Assembly: GCA_963698085.1 (NCBI GenBank)
Contig: OY969122.1
Coordinates: forward strand, 1,984,001 to 2,048,000
Source of the DNA: VRUE01 sp963698085
GTDB lineage: Bacteria > Actinomycetota > Thermoleophilia > Solirubrobacterales > 70-9
Direction: 5' to 3'
DNA length: 64,000 bases
Below are positions 32,841-40,334 of the stretch, piece after piece. The notes beneath the pieces were generated by a model, which had not been told where the DNA came from, did not search any database, and saw nothing but the letters and a program-made list of their open reading frames with translations. Every line of letters starts with the position of its first letter. Position 1 is the stretch's first letter. A program made the position numbers and the translations under genes.

Positions 32841-34983
32841 TGAACAGCATCTCCTCGTACTTCGGCAGCGGCCAGAGGTCGTCGGCGACGATCTTCTCCA
32901 GCTTGTCGGCGGACTCGCGGACCCTGCCCATCGCGGCGATCTGTTTGTCGCGGGCGTGGATCGCCAGGTCGAGGCCCTCGAGCTCGTCGGGGTAGGCGTT
33001 GGCCTCCTCTAGCTCGGCCAGCGATTCGCCGAGCGTCCCCAAGCTCTCCTGCAGCTCGCCCGCCACACCCTCGGCGACGCCGGAGTCCTTGATCAGCGTC
33101 ATGTAGCGCAGCGCCGCCGGCAGGATCATCGTCTTGGCGATCGAGTGCGTGGTCTCAGCCTCGATGTTGGCCCGGATCGCGTACTGCTCGAGCCAGACCT
33201 CGTAGCGCGACTCCAGCTCCCGCTTGGAGAGCACGTCGTAGTTTTCGAAGGCGGCGACGGTCTGGTCGGTGAGCACCTCGGGCAGCGCATCGGGCGTCGT
33301 CCGCAGGTTCTTCAGCCCGCGCTGCTCGGCCTCGGCGTGCCACTCCTCGTCGTAGTTGTCGCCACTGAAGCAGACCCCCTTGTTGGCGCTATATGCATCC
33401 TTGACGATCTCGATCACGGCCTCGGCGACGTCGGCGCCGCCGGAGGTCTTCGCCTCGAGCTTGTCGGCCAGCTCGTCGATCGCCTCGGCGGCGATCGTGT
33501 TGAGCACGGTGTTGGGGAAGGCGAGCGACATGCTCGACCCCAGCGCCCGGAACTCGAATTTGTTGCCGGTGAAGGCGAAGGGCGAGGTGCGGTTGCGGTC
33601 GCCGCCGTGCATCGGCAGTTTGGGCAGCACCGTTGCCCCCAGCTCGAGGAAGGAGGCCGGCGTGTGCGGGTCGCCTTCGCCGCTGGCGATCGCATCGAAG
33701 ACCCTCTCCAGCTCGCCGCCGAGGAAGATCGAGATGATCGCCGGTGGTGCCTCGTTGGCGCCGAGGCGGTGGTCCTGGCCGATGTTTGCGACCGAGGCCC
33801 GCAACAGGCCCTGGTGCTTGTTGACCGCCTGGATCACCGCCGCGCAGAAGAAGAGGAAGTGGATGTTGTCGGCCGGCGTGTCGCCCGGGTCGAGCAGGTT
33901 GGAGCCGGTGTCGGTCCCCATCGACCAGTTGTTGTGCTTGCCCGAGCCGTTGACCCCGGCGAAGGGCTTCTCGTGCAGCAGGCAGACCAGGCCATAGCGG
34001 CGGGCGACGCTTTCTAGCACCTGCATCATCAGCTGCTGGTGGTCGGAGCCGACGTTCGAGTTCTCGAAGACCGGCGCGATCTCGTACTGGTTCGGGGCGA
34101 CCTCGTTGTGGCGGGTCTTAACCGGGATGCCGAGCTTGCGCATCTCCAGCTCGGCCTCCAGCATGCAGGCGAGGATCCGCTCGGGGATCGAGCCGAAGTA
34201 GTGATCATCGAGCTCGTGGCCCTTCGGCGGCTTGGCGCCGAACAGGGTGCGGCCGGTGGAGATCAGGTCGGGACGCTCGAAGAAGTACTGCTCGTCGATC
34301 AGGAAGTACTCCTGCTCGGCGCCGACCGTGGTGAAGACGCGCTTGCTGTCCTCGTCGCCGAGCAGGCGCAGCGCCTTGATCGCGGAACGCGAGAGGGCGT
34401 CCATCGAGCGCAGCAAGGGGATCTTCGCGTCGAGCGCCTCGCCGGTCCAGGAGGCGAAGGCGGTTGGAATGCAGAGCAGGGCGCCGTTCGGGTTCTCGAG
34501 GATGAAGGCGGGGGAGGTCGGGTCCCAGGCGGTGTAGCCGCGCGCCTCGAAGGTGGCACGGACGCCGCCGGTGGGGAAGGAGGAGGCGTCGGGCTCGCCC
34601 TGGATCAGCTCCTTGCCGGAGAAGCCGGCCAGCGCGGTGCCCTCCTCGCCGGGGTCGAAGAAGGAATCGTGCTTCTCCGCGGTCGAGCCGGTCAGCGGCT
34701 GGAACATGTGGGTGAAGTGGGTGGCACCGTTCTCCAGCGCCCATTCCTTCATCGCCTCGGCGACGGCATCAGCCAGGCTCGGGTCGAGCGCCACGCCGTC
34801 GGCCAGGGTCGCCTGCAGCTTCTCGAAGACGTCGGCGGGCAGCCTTTCGCGCTGCACGGCGACCGAGAAGACGTTGGCGCCGAAGGGGTCGTTCTCGGGC
34901 AGGGTCAGGTCGAGCGCGCCGAGGGCCTCCCCGTTGGAGCTCCACTGCGCTGCGGTCACGTTCTGCTGGCGGATACGAGTCAT
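32833..34983 (-). CDS. glnN: Glutamine synthetase type III
   Basis: A 716-residue GSIII, the right length for the family (about 700-730). Signature blocks include FTHMFQPLTGSTAEKHDSFF, EQEYFLIDEQYFF, KTRHNEVAPNQYEIAPVFE, GSGKHNNWSMGTDTG, FLFFCAAVIQAVNKHQ and HGGDRNRTSPFAFTGNKFE. It makes glutamine from glutamate, ammonium and ATP as a large homo-oligomer. GSIII enzymes are usually not adenylylated. It starts at ATG 34983 with 200+ bases of regulatory DNA upstream, including a perfect palindrome at 35098. It sits 12 kb from amt-glnB, so both arms of nitrogen assimilation are in this window. Confidence 0.95.
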   Translation of the reverse strand: MTRIRQQNVTAAQWSSNGEALGALDLTLPENDPFGANVFSVAVQRERLPADVFEKLQATLADGVALDPSLADAVAEAMKEWALENGATHFTHMFQPLTGSTAEKHDSFFDPGEEGTALAGFSGKELIQGEPDASSFPTGGVRATFEARGYTAWDPTSPAFILENPNGALLCIPTAFASWTGEALDAKIPLLRSMDALSRSAIKALRLLGDEDSKRVFTTVGAEQEYFLIDEQYFFERPDLISTGRTLFGAKPPKGHELDDHYFGSIPERILACMLEAELEMRKLGIPVKTRHNEVAPNQYEIAPVFENSNVGSDHQQLMMQVLESVARRYGLVCLLHEKPFAGVNGSGKHNNWSMGTDTGSNLLDPGDTPADNIHFLFFCAAVIQAVNKHQGLLRASVANIGQDHRLGANEAPPAIISIFLGGELERVFDAIASGEGDPHTPASFLELGATVLPKLPMHGGDRNRTSPFAFTGNKFEFRALGSSMSLAFPNTVLNTIAAEAIDELADKLEAKTSGGADVAEAVIEIVKDAYSANKGVCFSGDNYDEEWHAEAEQRGLKNLRTTPDALPEVLTDQTVAAFENYDVLSKRELESRYEVWLEQYAIRANIEAETTHSIAKTMILPAALRYMTLIKDSGVAEGVAGELQESLGTLGESLAELEEANAYPDELEGLDLAIHARDKQIAAMGRVRESADKLEKIVADDLWPLPKYEEMLFIK

Positions 34984-35097
34984 CGCTGTGTCAATCCCTC
35001 GCTTGCGGCGCCCGTTCGGCGGGCGCGTTCGGTTACCGGTCTAACTCCCCTAGTGAAAGAGCCCACGCAGGGTAATAGGAAGGCGCGCGAAATGCCT

Positions 35098-35113
35098 TTG
35101 TACCGCGGTACAA
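35098..35113. promoter_or_regulatory. Perfect 16-bp palindrome upstream of glnN (operator candidate)
   Basis: TTGTACCGCGGTACAA is a perfect palindrome about 115 bases upstream of the glnN start. Sites of this size and symmetry commonly bind a dimeric repressor. It does not resemble a GlnR box, so a different regulator is implied. Confidence 0.45.
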
Positions 35114-35159
35114 CGATCACGGGACTCATTTGTCCGTGCGTGCGGGCGCCTCGCTCCGA

Positions 35160-35202
35160 CGATTGATGGATTTTCCCCCAATAGCGGGGACAACCCATCA
35201 AT
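35160..35202. repeat. Family 2 inverted repeat, copy B
   Basis: CGATTGATGG at the left pairs with CCATCAAT at the right, with an inner CCCC/GGGG hairpin. Shared blocks with the 8755-8799 copy (read on the other strand) are CGATTGATG, TTTTCCCC, GGGGACAA and TCAAT. It lies just downstream of the minus-strand peptidase gene and may act as its terminator. Confidence 0.65.
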
Positions 35203-35219
35203 TTACGCGGGGTAACGCT

Positions 35220-35743
35220 TTAGCTCGCGCCCAGCAGGCCGAGCGGGTGGCGGAGGCGGAAGCCGCGGCCCGAGCGCATCTCCTCGCTCCACCGGGCCCG
35301 TGGCCGTCGCCTTCGTCGCTGGAGGTATCCCAGCGCAGGCCCGCGATCACGGCGAAGACGTGGCCGTTGTTGGCGTAGATGCGCACCCAGCTGCCCGGTC
35401 CGCCGCCGCCCCAGCGCATGAAGCCGCGCGAGTCGAGCGGCGAGTCGAGCAGGCCGGCGGCGTGCATCACGTAGCTGACCGAGCCCGAGCAGTCGTAGCC
35501 GCGCGAGTTCCAGTTGCGGTGGCCGCCGCCCCAGCGGTAGGGCCGATTGCGGATGTGGTTGGCGGCGCGGATCATCGCCTTGACCGCAGGCGGGGCGGAG
35601 GCGGGGGGAATCGCCCGGCTGCTCGGCGTAAGCGTCGCCTTCGGCGTCTTGGCCCCGGCGGTAGCGGCCCCGGCGCCAATCGTCACGGGGAGGACGCAGC
35701 AAACCGCGAGGAAGATGTTCATGCCCCTGCGCATGAAGGACAT
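35220..35743 (-). pseudogene. NlpC/P60-type cell-wall peptidase with a frameshift near its end
   Basis: The open frame from ATG 35743 begins with a signal-peptide-like MNIFLAVCCVLPVTIGAG. The peptidase core follows: RPYRWGGGHRNW, YDCSGSVSYVMHAAGLL (catalytic Cys) and NNGHVFAVIAGLRWDTS (catalytic His). After DGHGP the frame becomes an Arg/Ala-rich run ending at 35198. In the adjacent frame the family-like ending RWSEEMRSGRGFRLRHPLGL is intact and ends with TAA at 35220. Adding one C in the short run at 35294-35296 joins the two as GPRWSEEM. So this is either a one-base sequencing error or a real 1-nt deletion. Catalytic residues precede the lesion. The product would be a secreted gamma-D-glutamyl endopeptidase-type enzyme. 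Confidence 0.75.
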
Positions 35744-35884
35744 CTATCGGCAGACGCCGGGTCTAGCTGAAGCCCTAGCGGACGTGTTCGAGTTTTGCGG
35801 CCTATAGCCCAAAAGCTCGGACAGGCCATGAGGCGGCGGCCGATATAGCCTTGCTCGGTCCCCAACCTGGAGGAATCCACCGAA

Positions 35885-37885
35885 ATGTTCGTCTCGAAGG
35901 CCGCCGTCGTCGGCGGCGGCACCATGGGGGGCGAGATCGCGCAGGCGATCGCCGCTTCCGACATCCCCGTCGTCGTCAAGGACATCGACCAGAAGTTCGT
36001 CGACGCCGCGGTTGAGAAAGCCCGCGCCGTAACCGAGGGTCAGCTAGCGCGCCTGGTCAAGAAGGAGAAGCTGACCCAGGAGCAGGCCGACGCCCGCCTC
36101 GCTGAGGTGATGGGCCTGATCACCGGCGCGACCAGCTACGCGGACTTCGGCGACGTCGACTTCGTGGTCGAGGCCGTGCCGGAGCGGATGGAGATCAAGC
36201 AGGCCGTCTTCCGCGAGCTCGACGCCGCCACGCCAGGCCACGCGATCCTCTCCTCGAATACCTCTTCGCTCTCGATCACCGAGATCGGCGAAGCGACCCT
36301 GCGCCCGGACAAGGTCGTCGGCTTCCATTTCTTCTACCCGGCCTCGGTGATGCCGTTGGTCGAGGTGATCGCCTCGGACGACACCTCACAGGAGACCGCA
36401 ACCGCCGCCTACAACTTCGCCCAGGCGATCAAGAAGCAGCCGATCGTTTGCGGCGAGGTCCCCGGCTTTGTTGTCAACCGCGTCTTGATGGCGACGATGG
36501 GCGAGATCTGGCGTGCCCAGGAGCAGGGGGGGCTCTCGCTGAAGGCGATCGACGAGGCGATCGCCAACGCCAAAGCGGCGCCGATGGGCCCCTTCTTCCT
36601 CACCGACCTGCTCGGGCTCGACACCGTGCTGCACGTCGCCGAGCACCTCCACGACTCCTACGGTGAGAGCTTCTACGTCCACAAGGGCCTGCAGGGCCTG
36701 GTCGCCGACGGCAAGCTCGGCGCCAAGAGCGGCGGCGAGGGCTTCTTCAAGGACGGTGAGCAGAACGTCCCCGGCGAGGCCGAGCCCGATACCGAGGAGC
36801 TGGTCGCGATGTTCACCGGCCGGGCGCTGATCGAGGCCTGCCAGCTGGTCGAGGAGGGCGTCTGCTCGGTCCGCGACATCGACCTGGGGATGATGGCTGG
36901 CGCCGGGCTCGACCCGCGCAAAGGCCTCTTCCCGCCCTTCTGGAAAGCCGACCTCGAGGGCCTCGACACGATCCTCGAGCGGATCGAGCAGCTCGAGGAG
37001 CGTCACGGCGAGCGCTTCGCGCCGCCGGTGACCCTGAAGCGGCTCGTCGCCCAGGGCCGCCTCGGCCTCAAATCGGGCCAGGGCTTCTACCCCTACCCGC
37101 AGCCCGACGAGGGGGAGCAGCCCGAGACGGTGAAGCTGGAGACCCGCGGCGACGTCGCGATCGCCTGGCTCGCCAACGCGCCGATGAACGCGATCTCCCC
37201 CGACGTGATCCGCGACCTTGGCAAGGTCTGGGAGCAGGTGAAGGCGTCCGAGGGGATCGGCGCGATGGTCGTCGCATCCTCGATTCCGGTCGTCTTCTCG
37301 GCCGGCGCCGACATCAAGGCCTTCACCCAGATGGACGAGGGCGGCGGCGAGGAGCTGTTGCATACGGCGCACGCCCTGCTGCGTGAGTTCGGCACCGACA
37401 GCGTCGCCACGATCGCGGCGGTCAACTCGATCGCCTTCGGCGGCGGCTGCGAGCTGGCGATGGCCTGCGACGTGCGGATCGCCGCCGAGGCGGCGGTCTT
37501 CGGCCAGCCGGAGATCAAACTGGGGATTGTCCCCGGCTTCGGCGGCACGCAGCGGCTGCCGCGCCTGGTCGGTCCCAACAAGGCGCTGGAGATGAACCTG
37601 GTCGGCGACGCGGTCCTCGCCGGCGAGGCACTCGACTTCGGTCTCGTCAACCGAGTCGCCCCCGACCACGAGCTGTTCGAGACGGCGCTGATGTGGGCCC
37701 GCAAGCTGGCCGCCCAGGCGCCGATCGCCCGCGGACAGATTAAGGCCGCCTCGCACAAGGGCGACCTCGACGAGGGCATCGAGGCCGAGAAGCAGGCCTT
37801 CGCCGCCGCCTTCGGCAGCGGAGACGCTAAGGAGGGCATAGCCGCCTTCCTCGGCAAGCGGACCCCCACGTGGAGCGGCAAGTAA
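35885..37885 (+). CDS. Fused 3-hydroxyacyl-CoA dehydrogenase / enoyl-CoA hydratase
   Basis: A 666-residue bifunctional beta-oxidation enzyme. The dehydrogenase comes first (VVGGGTMGGEIAQAIA NAD site; SNTSSLSITEIG; FHFFYPASVMPLVEV; GFVVNRVLMATMGEI), followed by a second HCDH helical domain, and the crotonase domain is C-terminal (FSAGADIKAFTQM; NSIAFGGGCELAMACDVRIA). This is the reverse of E. coli FadB, where the hydratase is N-terminal. It hydrates enoyl-CoA and oxidises L-3-hydroxyacyl-CoA. A good ribosome-binding site (CTGGAGGAATCC) precedes ATG 35885. It stands alone but would work with the thiolase near 4 kb. Confidence 0.93.
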   Translation: MFVSKAAVVGGGTMGGEIAQAIAASDIPVVVKDIDQKFVDAAVEKARAVTEGQLARLVKKEKLTQEQADARLAEVMGLITGATSYADFGDVDFVVEAVPERMEIKQAVFRELDAATPGHAILSSNTSSLSITEIGEATLRPDKVVGFHFFYPASVMPLVEVIASDDTSQETATAAYNFAQAIKKQPIVCGEVPGFVVNRVLMATMGEIWRAQEQGGLSLKAIDEAIANAKAAPMGPFFLTDLLGLDTVLHVAEHLHDSYGESFYVHKGLQGLVADGKLGAKSGGEGFFKDGEQNVPGEAEPDTEELVAMFTGRALIEACQLVEEGVCSVRDIDLGMMAGAGLDPRKGLFPPFWKADLEGLDTILERIEQLEERHGERFAPPVTLKRLVAQGRLGLKSGQGFYPYPQPDEGEQPETVKLETRGDVAIAWLANAPMNAISPDVIRDLGKVWEQVKASEGIGAMVVASSIPVVFSAGADIKAFTQMDEGGGEELLHTAHALLREFGTDSVATIAAVNSIAFGGGCELAMACDVRIAAEAAVFGQPEIKLGIVPGFGGTQRLPRLVGPNKALEMNLVGDAVLAGEALDFGLVNRVAPDHELFETALMWARKLAAQAPIARGQIKAASHKGDLDEGIEAEKQAFAAAFGSGDAKEGIAAFLGKRTPTWSGK

Positions 37886-37901
37886 CACCCACGAATTCCG
37901 G

Positions 37902-37948
37902 CCGACGGGCCGAAATGTCCACCCGGAGTGGACATTTCGGCCCGTCGG
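37902..37948. repeat. 21-bp-arm perfect inverted repeat before the sirtuin gene
   Basis: Arms 37902-37922 and 37928-37948 are perfectly complementary around the loop CCGGA. The arms begin CCGACGGGCC and include the in-frame ATG (37915) that may start the sirtuin. It lies 16 bases after the fused beta-oxidation gene stop. Only one copy is in the window. Confidence 0.8.
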
Positions 37949-38688
37949 CGGCGGTTTTGCAGCTTGCGGAGCTGATCCGCGGGTCGAGTTGCACGGTGGC
38001 GCTGACGGGGGCGGGGGTCTCGGTGCCGTCCGGGATTCCTGATTTCCGCACGGCCGAGACGGGACTCTGGGAGAACGTCGACCCGATGGAGGTCGCCCAC
38101 ATCGATGTCTTCGAGCGCGACCCGGCGCGCTTCTGGTCCTACTACCGGCCACGCTTCCATTCGCTTGGCGACAAACGGCCCAACGCCGCCCACGAGGCGC
38201 TGGCCGAGCTCGAGCACCGTGGCTTGCTGGAGGGCGTGATCACGCAGAACATCGACCGCCTCCACCGCGCCGCCGGCTCGCGCAACGTGGTCGAGGTGCA
38301 CGGGTCGATCGAAACCTCGACCTGTCGACGCTGCGACGCCTCCTATGGGATTGCGGAGGTCGACGCGCTCTTCGGCGACGACGGCGTTGCCGCCTGCACG
38401 TCGTGCGGCGGGGCGGTCAAACCGGACGTTGTCCTCTTTGGTGAGGTGCTGCCCGAGGCGGCGATGCGCCAAGCGCAGGAGTTGGCGGCGCGGGCCGAGT
38501 TGATGCTCTGCATCGGCAGCTCCCTGGTCGTCCATCCGGTTGCCGGGCTGCCCGAAGTGACGAAGGCGTGTGGCGGGCAGCTGGCGATCGTCACCAAGAG
38601 TGCGACCCCATACGACAGCGACGCGGTGATGAGGCTGGACGGCGAGGTCGACGAGGAGCTGGGTGCGCTGCTGGCGGCGCTCGCGTAG
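37915..38688 (+). CDS. Sir2-family NAD-dependent protein deacylase
   Basis: The core shows GAGVSVPSGIPDFRTAE (NAD binding), TQNIDRLHRAAGS, the catalytic His in VEVHGSIE, a four-Cys zinc site (CRRCDASY and CTSCGGAV) and KPDVVLFGEVLP. This is a class III deacylase removing acetyl or other acyl groups from lysines using NAD. The start is uncertain. ATG 37915 lies inside a large inverted repeat and adds MSTRSGHFGPSAA; TTG 37957 would start just before LQLAELIRGSS, nearer to typical sirtuin lengths. The HAD gene starts directly after the stop (TAG then ATG), so the two form an operon. Confidence 0.88.
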   Translation: MSTRSGHFGPSAAVLQLAELIRGSSCTVALTGAGVSVPSGIPDFRTAETGLWENVDPMEVAHIDVFERDPARFWSYYRPRFHSLGDKRPNAAHEALAELEHRGLLEGVITQNIDRLHRAAGSRNVVEVHGSIETSTCRRCDASYGIAEVDALFGDDGVAACTSCGGAVKPDVVLFGEVLPEAAMRQAQELAARAELMLCIGSSLVVHPVAGLPEVTKACGGQLAIVTKSATPYDSDAVMRLDGEVDEELGALLAALA

Positions 38689-39363
38689 ATGGCCGAGCTC
38701 GAGAACGGGGCGGCAAGCCTCCCCGAGGCGGTGATCTTCGACAACGACGGGCTGCTGCTGGACACCGAGTCCGTTTGGACTCGCGCCGAGCGCGATCTCT
38801 TCGAGCGCCGCGGGCTCGACTTCACCCCGGCCCATAAGCGTGAGCTGGTCGGCACCTCGGCCGCGGTCGCCGGCAGCGTCCTCGAAAGCCGCCTTGGCGA
38901 GCCGGGTTGTGCCGCGCAGCTAATCGAGGAGTTGAACGAACTGGTCGTCGCCGAGCTCGAGCACGGAGTAGAGGCGATGGTCGGAGCGCGCGAGCTGCTG
39001 CACGCCCTCAAGCAGCGTGGGACGCCGATCGGCCTGGTCTCCAACTCGCCACTCGCCTTCGTCCGCCGCTCGCTGGAAATCGTCGACTTCCACGATCGCT
39101 TCGACGTCGTGCTCAGTGCTCACGAAGTGGCGGCGCCCAAGCCAGCTCCAGACCCGTACCTCGAGGCCTGTCGCCGCCTCGGTGTCGAGCCCGGTCCAGG
39201 CGTGATCGCTCTAGAGGACTCACCGACCGGCGTCGCCGCCGCCCGCGCGGCGGGCCTAACCGTGATCGGCGTGCCTTCACTGGAGGGAATCGTGCTGGAC
39301 GAAGCGCACCAAATCGCGACCTCGCTCCTCGACGACGTCGTCAGCCGGCGCTTATTGGGATGA
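38689..39363 (+). CDS. HAD-superfamily phosphatase (beta-phosphoglucomutase-like)
   Basis: A 224-residue HAD hydrolase. The nucleophile motif is VIFDNDGLLLDTESVW (DxDx(T/V) variant with the second Asp as acid/base), motif II is LVSNSP, the Lys motif is VAAPKPAPDPYL and the Mg acidic pair is ALEDSPTGVAAARAAGL. It is likely a small-molecule phosphatase or phosphoglucomutase; the substrate is unknown. It starts immediately after the sirtuin stop. Its own TGA lies in the outer arm of a nested inverted repeat. Confidence 0.88.
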   Translation: MAELENGAASLPEAVIFDNDGLLLDTESVWTRAERDLFERRGLDFTPAHKRELVGTSAAVAGSVLESRLGEPGCAAQLIEELNELVVAELEHGVEAMVGARELLHALKQRGTPIGLVSNSPLAFVRRSLEIVDFHDRFDVVLSAHEVAAPKPAPDPYLEACRRLGVEPGPGVIALEDSPTGVAAARAAGLTVIGVPSLEGIVLDEAHQIATSLLDDVVSRRLLG

Positions 39364-39452
39364 GACGGGGACACCCCCGAACCGGCGGATACTCAAAACG
39401 GCGGTCTAATTAGACCGCCGTTTGTCGGGGCGGGGGTGTCCCCGTCTCATCC
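39358..39452. repeat. Nested double palindrome between two convergent genes
   Basis: Outer arms 39358-39379 and 39431-39452 are 22 bases and perfectly complementary. Inside is a separate perfect 28-bp palindrome (39396-39423, centre CTAATTAG). Both outer arms start GGATGA, and the TGA of the HAD gene and of the convergent minus-strand gene both come from these bases. It looks like a bidirectional terminator or a mobile element fitted exactly between the stops. Confidence 0.85.
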
Positions 39453-40292
39453 ACGCAATACCCGCCGACGACGGAGGACGCGCTCGCAAAGCTCAACCAG
39501 CTCAGTGACTTGGCGCTCCTGCTCTACGTCGAGCTCACCGCGGAGAGCTGTGTTGGCAGCCTCGCCGGCCTCTTTGCGACGTGCCTGCAGATTGCCCATA
39601 TCCTCATCGTGGCCCGGGTCGGCGAGCGCGCCATCGAGCTCGACCAGCATCGCCTCGAGCGCGATCCTCACCTGCAGGGCAGCCTCGCGGCGTCGGCCGG
39701 CGTCGAGGTCGGCGCGGGCGCGCAGGATCAGGGTCTCGCAGGTGTCGGCCCGCTCGCGTCCGCCGAGAATCGCGGCGAGGCGCTCCTGGGGGCGCAGCTC
39801 TTCGTCGCGACGCTGGCGCCGAGAGCCGGAGGGCGAGCGGGCATCGACGGCCTTCGCCTGGGTGAAGCGCCCGGCGGCGACCTCCTTGCCGCTGCCGTGG
39901 CCGATCCGTACAGTCATCGCGCCCTCCGCCCGCACTTCGAACCCGAGCGGGTCCGCGCTGGCCACGGTCTGGGCGTGCAGCGCCCGGTTGAGCAGGCCGA
40001 TTCCGGCGGCGACCATGGCGTCGATCGAATCTTCCGCTGTGATGGCCTTACCGAGCCAGTCGCTGGCATCTGCTTCGGAGTCGAAGGGCTCCTGGGCTCG
40101 GATCGCAGTCACCCTAGTCAGCGGCAGCGAGTCCGGCTCGGTTGCCTCCGACTCCTTCGGTCGCCTTCGCCGCCGGCGTGGGGGAGCCGGTGCGCCCACC
40201 GTTTCTACGACAAGAACCCGCTCGCCGCCCTCTTCGCGGGCCAGATAGCGACCGTCGGGCACGCCGATTGTGCCGGGGAAATCGAACTGCAC
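39447..40292 (-). CDS. Conserved hypothetical protein, probably lineage-specific
   Basis: A 281-residue protein from GTG 40292 (MQFDFPGTIGVPDGRYLARE). After a basic stretch (PRRRRRRPKE) comes a helical central region (DWLGKAITAEDSIDAMVAAG) and a long helical, Arg/Glu-rich C-terminus (RREAALQVRIALEAMLVELDG). No catalytic motif is visible. It follows the large cell-wall hydrolase on the same strand after 42 bases, so the two may share an operon, but no functional link can be shown. The final G-TGA lies in the nested palindrome. Confidence 0.6.
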   Translation of the reverse strand: MQFDFPGTIGVPDGRYLAREEGGERVLVVETVGAPAPPRRRRRRPKESEATEPDSLPLTRVTAIRAQEPFDSEADASDWLGKAITAEDSIDAMVAAGIGLLNRALHAQTVASADPLGFEVRAEGAMTVRIGHGSGKEVAAGRFTQAKAVDARSPSGSRRQRRDEELRPQERLAAILGGRERADTCETLILRARADLDAGRRREAALQVRIALEAMLVELDGALADPGHDEDMGNLQARRKEAGEAANTALRGELDVEQERQVTELVELCERVLRRRRVLRG

Positions 40293-40334
40293 GAATCCGA
40301 AGTGCTGGGTCAGAAGACCCGATTCTCCCCGAAG

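Noticed and set aside
35160..35202. Family 2 copy B supplying the stop codon of the NlpC/P60-type gene
   Set aside because: The open frame ends there only because of the upstream frameshift; the restored frame stops at 35220, before the repeat.
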